Origin: an uncultured Sphingomonas sp.
Lineage (GTDB): Bacteria > Pseudomonadota > Alphaproteobacteria > Sphingomonadales > Sphingomonadaceae
Length of the DNA: 55,211 nucleotides
Direction: 5' to 3'
Assembly (NCBI RefSeq): GCF_913778135.1
Contig: NZ_CAJYVU010000036.1
Span: forward strand, 1-55,211
Shown: piece by piece, positions 36,064 through 44,366 of the stretch
Layout of the letters: every line of letters starts with the position of its first letter
Numbering within the stretch: position 1 is the first letter of the stretch
The notes under the pieces: generated by a model
Told to the model about the DNA's origin: nothing
The model's database searches: none
The model's input: the letters and a program-made list of their open reading frames with translations, nothing else
Position numbers and translations under genes: made by a program

Positions 36064-38265
36064 TTATGCTTCGTCCGTCCGGCCATATCCATAGCCGTAC
36101 CCATAACCGTAGCCGTAGCCGAACTGAGCGCGACGAGGATTGAACTTCGTCATCACCGTGCCGACCAAGGCGGCATGCGCGGCGCGCAACCGGTCGATCG
36201 CGACCCGTGCCATTACCTTCTGCGTCGAACCGGCTTCGATGACGAACACCGTTCCCTCGACACGGCTACCGATCAACGGCGCATCCGCGAGGCCCATCAC
36301 CGGCGGTGAGTCGAACACAATATGGTCGAATTGCTGGCTTAGCTCGTTGATCAGTTTTTCGATCCGATCATCCGACAGCAATTCGGGTGCGCTCGGCGGA
36401 TATGGACCAGCGAACAACATCGACATGTTCTCGAACGGCGTCTGCTGGATCATCGAGGCGAGATCGTCGTTGCCGGCGAGATAATTGCTCAACCCGATCT
36501 TGTTAGGCTGCTTCAGCCATTCCTGCACAGAAGGCGACCGCATGTCGGCGTCGACCAGGATTACGCGGCGCGACGATCGTGCGATCGAATGTGCCAGTGC
36601 GTAACTGGTGGTCGATTTGCCTTCGCCGGGTCGCGTGCTGGTTACGGCAATAGTGCGCGGCATGCCGTGCGTGGTGGCGAAAGCAAGGTTGGTCTGCAGC
36701 GAGAAATATGCCTCGCTTAGGATCGATTTGCGATCGTTCAACTCCTGCTCGGTCTGTCCGGCTGCGGTCTTGGGGATGGTGCCGACCAGCGGAACGCCTA
36801 GCGCGTTCTCGACTTCTGCTGGATCGGAGATTGCCTGATCCAGCTGCTCCGCAATCAGTGCTCCACCGATGCCTAGTAGCAGTCCTACTGCTACGGCCAA
36901 TGCAAGGTTCAGCACCAAGTTGGGACTGGACGGACCAAGCGGCAGTTCGGCTTCATCGACAACTGAGATATTGTTGACGCCGACCCCACCCGCAACGCCG
37001 ATCTCCTTATAGCGCTGGAGCAACGCATTGTAGAGTTCACGGCTGGTATCGACGTCGCGCCGAAGGATATTGTATTGAATGCTGCGCTGACGCAGGTCCA
37101 ATACGCTTCCCTTCGCCTGATCGACACGCTGCTGCAAGGCTCGCTCACGCTCGGCACTTGCATTGTAATTTTGTTGCAGCGTTCCCGAGACACGCGACTC
37201 TTCGCGGCTGATCGAACGGTCGATCTGGCCGATCTGGTTCTGGATCGCGACCGCCGGGGGATATTGCGGCTCGAACTGCGTCATCAACCGTGCGTAATCG
37301 GCGCTGAGCTCGGCACGACGCGAACGCAATGTGCCGAGGGTAGGATTGCTGAGCGCTTCGGTAGCGGTACCGCCGGGTGTGTTCAGTCGGCTTTCGGCCC
37401 TAATCCGGTCAGCCTTGGCGCTCGCCAATTCGGTGTTGAGCGCAATCAGGTCCTCGCTCGCAAGCGAACGCTCCTCGCCCTTGCCATCACCTTCCGTCGG
37501 CAGGTTGATGATCGCTTCCTGTCGTGCATAGCTGACCAGCCGCCGCTCGGACTCGTCCAGCCTGTTGCGCAATTGCACGAGACGCTGGTCGAGAAAATTC
37601 CGCGCGTAGGCGGTTGCGCCGTAACGACGCTCTAGCGTTACCTTGATAAAGGTGGATGCCCAGGCGTTGATGATGCGCTGCGACAATGTCGCATCCGGTG
37701 TCGTCATGCTGAGCGTCACCAGTCGCGATAGGCGTTCGGGCCGAACACCCAGGCGGCGCAGCAGCGCATCGCCCGCAGCGCGGATGCGCTGTTCGCGCGT
37801 CGATGCACCCTGCTTCACGCGACCACCCTCGAACCAGTCTTCCGGACCAGCATGCGTCAGCGCAAAAAACGAGGCGTCGTCGTACAAGCGAAGATCACGC
37901 GCAACTCGTTCCGCAAGCATGTCGGAGCGCAGCAGGCCATATTGAGTTTCGTAGAATTCCTGATCAACGAAACCGGTCTTGGGTTCTGCGCCCTCGACGT
38001 TGATGAACGAGCCGTTTTCACGCTGGATTTCGACAATGGTCGATGCCGTGTATTTGGGCGTCATCAGCAGCGTGATGACGATGCCCGCTACCAGGGCCAT
38101 CGCCAATGCGCCAATAATAATCCATTTGCGACGCCTGGCAATCGTCAGCACCTGGGTGACCATGTCCGGGCGAAGATTGGGCATGGTTGGTGGTGATGCG
38201 TTCACCGGTTCTTCGGGTGCGCCAACGGGTGCGTCACCCTGGCGGTGAAATTCCAGCGTACTCAT
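36064..38265 (-). CDS. Wzc/ExoP-type chain-length regulator and tyrosine autokinase
   Basis: 733 residues. The N-terminal Wzz domain has a membrane helix near residues 48-67 (KWIIIGALAMALVAGIVITL), a long coiled periplasmic part and a second helix near residue 445. The cytosolic BY-kinase has Walker A (STRPGEGKSTTSYALA), A' (VILVDADMRSP) and Walker B (HIVFDSPPVMGLADA). The C-terminal tail is (GY)6G (716-728): six tyrosines alternating with glycine, likely the autophosphorylated cluster. It controls polymer length and export with the Wza-like protein encoded just upstream. Confidence 0.92.
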   Translation of the reverse strand: MSTLEFHRQGDAPVGAPEEPVNASPPTMPNLRPDMVTQVLTIARRRKWIIIGALAMALVAGIVITLLMTPKYTASTIVEIQRENGSFINVEGAEPKTGFVDQEFYETQYGLLRSDMLAERVARDLRLYDDASFFALTHAGPEDWFEGGRVKQGASTREQRIRAAGDALLRRLGVRPERLSRLVTLSMTTPDATLSQRIINAWASTFIKVTLERRYGATAYARNFLDQRLVQLRNRLDESERRLVSYARQEAIINLPTEGDGKGEERSLASEDLIALNTELASAKADRIRAESRLNTPGGTATEALSNPTLGTLRSRRAELSADYARLMTQFEPQYPPAVAIQNQIGQIDRSISREESRVSGTLQQNYNASAERERALQQRVDQAKGSVLDLRQRSIQYNILRRDVDTSRELYNALLQRYKEIGVAGGVGVNNISVVDEAELPLGPSSPNLVLNLALAVAVGLLLGIGGALIAEQLDQAISDPAEVENALGVPLVGTIPKTAAGQTEQELNDRKSILSEAYFSLQTNLAFATTHGMPRTIAVTSTRPGEGKSTTSYALAHSIARSSRRVILVDADMRSPSVQEWLKQPNKIGLSNYLAGNDDLASMIQQTPFENMSMLFAGPYPPSAPELLSDDRIEKLINELSQQFDHIVFDSPPVMGLADAPLIGSRVEGTVFVIEAGSTQKVMARVAIDRLRAAHAALVGTVMTKFNPRRAQFGYGYGYGYGYGYGRTDEA
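36082..36120 (-). repeat. Gly-Tyr hexanucleotide repeat in the Wzc tail
   Basis: 39 bp encode alternating Gly and Tyr (six GY pairs and a final Gly). The hexamer GGCTAC/GGTTAT recurs with third-base changes, so it is a degenerate tandem repeat. The number of tyrosines could change by slippage in steps of one GY pair without a frameshift. Confidence 0.75.
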
Positions 38266-38285
38266 GCGACTGCGATGTCCGTCCG

Positions 38286-38993
38286 TTAGTTCAGGAGCGC
38301 GACCACGGGGGCGACCAATAGGCCGCCACTCGCGATGATCGTCTGGAAGGCGCGGCGTCCGCCAGATTCCCCGACGAAGACAACATCATTAGGGAACACT
38401 TCCGGATCGGCATATATGCCCTGACGTATCGCACGGAGGTCATATAGAGCGGCCATGTCCTGGCCATTGACCCTGCGGTAAACCACGACAAAATTGGTGT
38501 TGGCGTAATCGGTCAAGCCTGACGCGCTGGCCACGGCGCGGATCAGAGTCATGCGCCCGACCACCGGATACAGCCCGGGTTTCTGCACCTGCCCATCCAC
38601 CGTTACGACCTGGTTGACCGTATCGGCAGTGACGGTCACGCTCGGCGACTTCACGTAGCGACCGCGCAGCCTGGCTTCAACGAGTTGCGCGAGTTCCGCC
38701 GGCGACTTGCCGGCTGCGGATATGCTGCCGATCAGCGGCAGCGAGATCAGGCCGCTGGCATCAACCTGTACCGTGCGTGACAGATCGGGAGCGCCGTAAA
38801 CGTCAACGATCACGCGGTCGAGCGGCCCAACGACATAGGAACGCTGTTGCAGGATTTGATCCTGCTTGTTGGGTGGCGGTAGTTCCTTGTTCTGGACGAT
38901 GGTCAAGTCGGATCGCCCGATCAGCTGATCGCCACCGACGCATCCCGAAAGGAGCAACAGCAACGCGGCAGCCGAGAAAACCGGTTTGTTCAT
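38286..38993 (-). CDS. Polysaccharide export lipoprotein (Wza/GumB-like)
   Basis: 235 residues with a lipobox (ALLLLLSGC), the poly_export domain (YVVGPLDRVIVDVYGAPDLS) and an SLBB-like domain (VDGQVQKPGLYPVVGRMTLI). It forms the outer-membrane channel or its periplasmic part for EPS. It is shorter than Escherichia coli Wza and close to the GumB/PssN type. It leads the minus-strand group wza - wzc - TPR - GT4 - GT4. Confidence 0.9.
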   Translation of the reverse strand: MNKPVFSAAALLLLLSGCVGGDQLIGRSDLTIVQNKELPPPNKQDQILQQRSYVVGPLDRVIVDVYGAPDLSRTVQVDASGLISLPLIGSISAAGKSPAELAQLVEARLRGRYVKSPSVTVTADTVNQVVTVDGQVQKPGLYPVVGRMTLIRAVASASGLTDYANTNFVVVYRRVNGQDMAALYDLRAIRQGIYADPEVFPNDVVFVGESGGRRAFQTIIASGGLLVAPVVALLN

Positions 38994-39098
38994 ACTTAAC
39001 GCTTACATCCCACAACAAGCCCATACGCCTAGACGAGCGACCGCTTCACCACAAGCGACCGCCGGTGATGACACGATCCGCATCGCCGCTACGTGAAG

Positions 39099-40132
39099 CT
39101 ACCCACGAAATCGCGATCTGACCTTTGCTGCCACCCAGGAGCGGACAGGTTGGTCATAGATTCGGTCTAGGATGTAGATCCCCGGCAGTAACGCAGCGAG
39201 CAGGATCAATCCAGTCCAGGGCGCAAACCGGTTCGCATCGCTGCCGAAATAGCTGAATGTTTTGTAGGACAGCAGGATCATTGGCACATGGATTACGTAC
39301 AGGCCGTAGGACGTGTCCCCGAGGAAATTTGCCACCCGCCGCGTCGGAAGCTCGACCGCCGAGCCGAGCCAGATCATGGTGGGGAATACCACAAAGACAC
39401 ATAGCAGGTCCGGTATAAGTTCCTCCGACGCGAGATAGAGTGACGGCAGCGCGATCAGTGGCAATATCCACGCCCATGGAGTGTGTAAGATGCGTCGCGG
39501 GCGAACGCGGTAGAGCAGGATGCCGGCGAAGAACGAGAACAAGACGCGCATGACTCCGCCGACGAACCCGCTCCACTCGACGCCCATGTTCGTCGTTCCC
39601 GCACGAACCGACAGCCACGTCAGGATCGCGGCTGCAGCTCCGATCAGGAGTATGAGGCGGCGATTGTTCAACACCTTGGCAAGTTGCGCGTAGATCGCGT
39701 TGGCGAGCAGTTCGAAGAACAGTGACCAAGCCGGCACATTAAGCGGCATGAACGCATTGGTGGCCGGCGAGGGAAGGAGGAACAGCATCGCAACGGTGGA
39801 AACTACGACAACGTGCATGCTCAGGTCGCCACCGTGTAGCAGCACCGCCAGAAAAGCGCCGCCTGCGCCGATAATCAAGCCGACGAGGTAGAGCGGGTAG
39901 ATGCGGGCGATACGAAGCAGCGTTAATTGCAGCGGCGTCAGGTCGCGGCGCAATTTCTCTTCGTAGGCGTGCGCGATCACGAAGCCGCTGAGGATAAAGA
40001 ACAGGTCCACTGCGCGGTACCCGGCCGACATGCCGAGCGGCGCAGATATCCCGTTGCTATGGTGGAAGTAGACGGCGATCGCTGCGACGCCGCGCAGCGC
40101 AGCGCATCGAGCGTGAGAAATCGTGGCTTCAT
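39099..40132 (-). pseudogene. Acyltransferase family 3 gene, 5' end out of frame by a (GCGCA)3 repeat
   Basis: Family 3 acyltransferases are inner-membrane proteins that O-acetylate or O-acylate polysaccharides. The long frame shows DLFFILSGFVIAHAYEEKL, RIARIYPLYLVGLIIG and TSYGLYVIHVPMILLS, typical of the family. The expected N-terminus MKPRFLTLDALRGVAAIAVY is split: MKPRFLTLDALR is read from the ATG at 40132, while RGVAAIAVYFHH lies in the other frame. Between them three GCGCA units (40092-40106) are present. Two units would restore one frame of 342 residues. As written, the 40132 frame stops after about 50 codons. The body frame stays open upstream to an ATG at 40241, giving an untypical N-terminus and possibly partial function. 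Confidence 0.78.
40092..40106. repeat. Pentanucleotide repeat (GCGCA)3 in acyltransferase 5' coding region
   Basis: Three perfect tandem GCGCA units. Adding or removing one unit shifts the reading frame. The two-unit form would join the family start to the body in frame, the three-unit form seen here does not. Confidence 0.85.
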
Positions 40133-40636
<504 letters not shown>

Positions 40637-40694
40637 ACGCGCTTGTCCTGTAGCGGAACCGCGCGCGGGGTCAAATCGGTCGATCAGCGATCGC

Positions 40695-41304
40695 TCAATT
40701 GCAACCCGCCGCGCCGGGGCACTTTTGAAGCGAGATGATGCGATCGACGACGATCTCGTGTCCCGCCATTCCCATGTGACCATAATGGCCCGGATAGCGG
40801 GTCTTGCGGCCGATGAAGTCGATTACCGCGCGTTGCTGACTGCGATGCCAGTTCGGTGGTACCTTCTCAGGATCCACGTCGAGCCAGATCGTGGCGGCGC
40901 GGGAACGTTCGTACTGCGCACGCCACTCGGCCGGGGGCAGTTTGCTGTCAGGCCATTGGGGCGGTGTGCTGCCGGCAGGAATGAACGCCTGCCCCTCGAA
41001 GTGGTCGACCCATATGCCGCGGAAGCGTTGCGAGCGGGTCATCTTGACGCACTTGGCAGTCGTTAGTCCGTAGATAACGCAATCGCGGTACGTCGAGCAG
41101 AGGGGACTCGCGTACGAGGCGCTCGCCCATTCGATAGCAGCCGCGGTCGACATCGGCCTCGGTGCCTGGCACCCCACGCAACTGAGCACGTGTGCGGTCT
41201 TCCACGCGGGCGTATACCTTCGGATCGGGCGATTCGAACTGTGCCACCGCGGCGGATGCCGAGGCGGCAAAGGCGACAGCGGTAAGCAGGCGGTACCTGG
41301 CCAT
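40695..41304 (-). pseudogene. Secreted protein gene, split by one extra base
   Basis: The N-terminal frame from the ATG at 41304 gives a signal peptide (MARYRLLTAVAFAASASAAV), AQ and then ESPDPKVYARVEDRTRAQLRG. The C-terminal frame reads IEWASASYASPLCSTYRDC, then VIYGLTTAKCVKMTRSQRF and RGIWVDHFEGQAFIPAG, down to the stop at 40695. The two join as EADVDRAAIEWAS if one base is dropped near 41141-41144. The joined protein would be 202 residues; I recognise no named family. Either a natural frameshift or a base-call insertion. Confidence 0.6.
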
Positions 41305-41417
41305 CCTGCAATACCCCCGGTGTCGATAATACTCCCGGTGTCGATGAAGCATTCATGCCTTTGACGGTCACGTGGGGATGCTGGACCGTCACCACCACAC
41401 GGTCCAGCCCTGCCGCA

Positions 41418-43604
41418 TCAATACCGCACGCTGATCGTCCCCATCACCGTCCGGGGCGCACCATAATATCCGCCGTCAAAGTTGGTCGCGGTCAGGTATT
41501 TGGTGTTGGTCACGTTGCGCAGGTTGACCGCGGCGGAGACATTCGGGGTAATGCTGTACGCCGCCAGCAGGTCGAGCAGCGCGTAATTGCCCTGGCGGCC
41601 GAGGCCGGTCGGCGAGATGATGCGGCTCTGGTATTGCGCGGCCGCGCCTAGCTTCAGCGCCGGTAGCATCGGCAGCGTGTAGCTGACGTTCAGCCTCCCG
41701 GTGTTGCGCGCGACGTAGCGGCGAACGGGGCGTCCCTCCGGATCCTCGATCCGCATCACGGTATAGCCGCCCGTCACCTGCAAGCCGGGTGCGAGCTGCC
41801 CGCCGATGTCGAGTTCGAGTCCCCGCGACCGCGCGTCGATGCCCTGGTAATAGGTGCGCGTGACGCCATCGACGGTCTTGATCCCGGCGGCCTCGGCGGT
41901 GTTGTCCTGCCGCGTCTGGAATGCCGCCAGCGTCGCATTGAGGCGTCCGTCGAACCACTCGCCCTTTAGACCGACCTCGAGGTTCTCGCCCTCGATCGGG
42001 TCGATAATGCGGTCGTTGATGTCGAGCAGCTGGTTCTGCGGATTGAAGATCGTCGTCCAGCTTCCGTAGATGCTCACGTTCCGCGACAGGTCCACGGTCG
42101 CGCCGGCGAAGGGGAGGAAGCGCGTCGCGTCGAAATCGGTGTTCGCGCCGTAGGAGAAGCCGGTGCTCTTGGCGTGAGTCACGTTGCCCCCGAACATCAC
42201 CTTGACGCCGTCGCCGGGATTGAGCCGGACGAGGCCATAGACCGTTTCGCGCCGCGTGTGCGTGTTCTGGCTCGACGCGGGATCGGTCGAGAAAGTCGTC
42301 GGGAAATTGGGCAGCGGAAAATCACCCGCGAACAGGTCGGGATAGGGGAGGATGTTGCCGATCGTGCTGTTGTCGTAGCTCGAGAGTTGGACGTACTCCT
42401 GCGCGCTGCGGTTCACGCCGATGTTGATCTCGTGCTCGCGTCCCAGAAGCGTGACGGGGCCGGTTATGTAGGCCTCCATCGTCAGATTGCGCGTGGTCGC
42501 GCGGAACTTGCCTGGGTAGCTCGCGATGCCGATCGAGTTTCCATCGGCGTCGGTACCGATTCCATTTGGCGCGCCGCGCACCGGGTTGCCGTAGACGTAG
42601 AACAAGGTGTTATTTTCATCAGTCGCGCGGCGGATCGCCGAGGCGCGCGCGATCCAGCCGTTGCCGAAGCGGTGCGTGATGTCGCCGAAGATCTGCCGGT
42701 CGATCACATTCCAGCTCGACCAGTCGGGTGCGACGTTCGACGAGCGATTGAAGTTCAGCGGCGTGCCGTCGGTGTAGGTCAGCGGGATCGCGCCCCACAT
42801 CGCACCGCGGCTCTTGTGATCCTGGTAGCCGTACCCGCCGCTCACCGTCGTGTTGGCGCCGAGATCGGCCTCGACGATGCCGTAGCCGACCCAGCGGCGC
42901 AGGCCGTAGCGATCGAGATAGCTGTCGCCGTCCTGATACGCCCCGACCGCGCGTGCGCGGACGCTGCCGTCCTTGGTGATCGGCACGCTCAGATCCGCCT
43001 CGCCGCGATACTGGTCGAACGAGCCGTATTGCGCTGATGCGCGCACCTGCAGGTCGCGGGTCGGCCGTTTGCGGATGAAGTTGACGACAGCCGACGGGTT
43101 GCCGGTCGATGACAGTAGCCCCGGCGCGCCGCGCACCACTTCGATATGGTCGTAAAAGGCGGTGTCGATCGAACCGGTCTGAATGCCGAAGGCGAACGGC
43201 ACGCCGATGCCGTCGATCTGGAACGTCTGGATGTCGAACCCGCGCGCGGAGAAATAAACGCGGTCGGTCTCGCCCGCCTGGACGTTGATGCCGGGCACGG
43301 TGCCGAGCAGCGTATTGACGTCGTTGAGCTGGAAATCCTCGATCTGCGCGCGCGTCACCACGCTGACCGACTGTGGCGTGTCACGCAGCGACAGGTTCAT
43401 CCGCGTCGCGGTGGTCTGCCCGGGGATAGTATAGTCCTGACTGCCCTCAGTGCGTGCGCCGGTGACGACGATGTCCTCACCCGCCTGCGGTGCAGCCGCA
43501 GTCGTGTCGGCAGGCGCCGCGTCGGAGGCGGCGACAGGCTGGGTTGCGATGGCGATCGCGCTGGGATCGGCAGCCGCCATCAGGGCAGCGAGCAGGGCAG
43601 ACAT
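41418..43604 (-). CDS. TonB-dependent siderophore receptor
   Basis: 728 residues of an outer-membrane receptor. After a short N-terminal region comes a TonB-box-like EDIVVTGA near residue 43. The plug follows (TTATRMNLSLRDTPQSVSVV, LLGTVPGINVQAGETDRVYF, SARGFDIQTFQIDG), with siderophore-receptor-type wording (VVRGAPGLLSSTGNPSAVVN). A 22-strand barrel ends in GTISVRY with an aromatic terminus. The signal peptide is short (MSALLAALMAAADPSAIA). A Fur-box-like site lies upstream (43657-43677). Iron-siderophore uptake is the likely role. Confidence 0.88.
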   Translation of the reverse strand: MSALLAALMAAADPSAIAIATQPVAASDAAPADTTAAAPQAGEDIVVTGARTEGSQDYTIPGQTTATRMNLSLRDTPQSVSVVTRAQIEDFQLNDVNTLLGTVPGINVQAGETDRVYFSARGFDIQTFQIDGIGVPFAFGIQTGSIDTAFYDHIEVVRGAPGLLSSTGNPSAVVNFIRKRPTRDLQVRASAQYGSFDQYRGEADLSVPITKDGSVRARAVGAYQDGDSYLDRYGLRRWVGYGIVEADLGANTTVSGGYGYQDHKSRGAMWGAIPLTYTDGTPLNFNRSSNVAPDWSSWNVIDRQIFGDITHRFGNGWIARASAIRRATDENNTLFYVYGNPVRGAPNGIGTDADGNSIGIASYPGKFRATTRNLTMEAYITGPVTLLGREHEINIGVNRSAQEYVQLSSYDNSTIGNILPYPDLFAGDFPLPNFPTTFSTDPASSQNTHTRRETVYGLVRLNPGDGVKVMFGGNVTHAKSTGFSYGANTDFDATRFLPFAGATVDLSRNVSIYGSWTTIFNPQNQLLDINDRIIDPIEGENLEVGLKGEWFDGRLNATLAAFQTRQDNTAEAAGIKTVDGVTRTYYQGIDARSRGLELDIGGQLAPGLQVTGGYTVMRIEDPEGRPVRRYVARNTGRLNVSYTLPMLPALKLGAAAQYQSRIISPTGLGRQGNYALLDLLAAYSITPNVSAAVNLRNVTNTKYLTATNFDGGYYGAPRTVMGTISVRY

Positions 43605-43656
43605 GGTGTTCCTCCAAGAACCTTATGGTGGTCTCTTGGCGGTGATCGAAAGCTAA

Positions 43657-43677
43657 TGCAAGTGACTATCAATAACA
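43657..43677. promoter_or_regulatory. Fur-box-like operator before the siderophore receptor
   Basis: TGCAAGTGA, a 3-bp spacer, then TCAATAACA. The first arm fits the alphaproteobacterial iron-box half TGCAAnTGA and the second matches its complement at seven of nine bases. It is 53 bp upstream of the receptor ATG at 43604. The match is by eye. Confidence 0.5.
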
Positions 43678-43940
43678 CCGATGTGGTACTCGGCGTAGTT
43701 CGCCTTGTTCCGATCCCCTGCATGCGATCTCGATGTGCCCGTCAGATCGCTGTGAGTTGGCGTGCCGGCAACTAACCGGTTTGTAACGCTTGGTGCGTAG
43801 AGCAGGGCCAAGGTCGCAGCGTGTGCAGGAGGCCAGCGCGAATGTACCAGTCTGCGAAAATGCATGGTTTTAAGTCCGATCTTGATCAGAATGTGACGGC
43901 GCTGCTTTGTAAATTTGCGTCGCGCCATTATGCTGATCCG

Positions 43941-44168
43941 ATGTCCGATCCTCATGCTTCACCAGAAGAAATCGGTGAGTGGTCCGATGAGAAGCTGCTT
44001 GCCGAGTGGATCCAAAGCGACTCGTCGTCCGGTGACCCGGTAGCCAATGCGTTCGCTGCCGAGGCGAAAAGCCGGGGTTGGATTTCCGGCGCGTCGAGAT
44101 CAGTCAAGCTACGTGACAAGATGCGATCGATGACGCGGGCTGTCGCTCATCGCTTCAGTCATCCTTAG
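43941..44168 (+). CDS. Small hypothetical protein
   Basis: 75 residues from the ATG at 43941 (SDPHASPEEIGEWSDEKLLA), acidic N-terminal half, basic C-terminal half (SVKLRDKMRSMTRAVAHRFS). The frame stays open upstream to about 43821, so the start is unsure, and no strong ribosome site is visible. I recognise no family. It could be a short regulator or toxin-like peptide, but nothing supports that. Confidence 0.35.
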   Translation: MSDPHASPEEIGEWSDEKLLAEWIQSDSSSGDPVANAFAAEAKSRGWISGASRSVKLRDKMRSMTRAVAHRFSHP

Positions 44169-44281
44169 CAACTTGATCCGCATATTCGAGAGAACCGCTA
44201 CAAGCTTCGTCTGTTCGGGTTGGCCCTTCATCGAAGAAGAGCCATGCAAATATCGGAGAGCGGCGGGGGTTAGCCAAAAAG

Positions 44282-44313
44282 GCCGCGCGAAGGGTGGAGG
44301 CCCTTCACGCGGC
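44282..44313 (-). terminator. Terminator of the 1028-residue TonB receptor gene
   Basis: Stem GCCGCGTGAAGGG with CCCTTCGCGCGGC (13 bp, one mismatch) and loop CCTCCA, followed on the minus strand by CTTTTTGGC. It lies 54 bp past the receptor stop. Confidence 0.75.
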
Positions 44314-44366
44314 TGAGCGGACACTGCGGGCGGGGTCTCGGTCGCCCGCAGGTATGTCGCCGGCGC

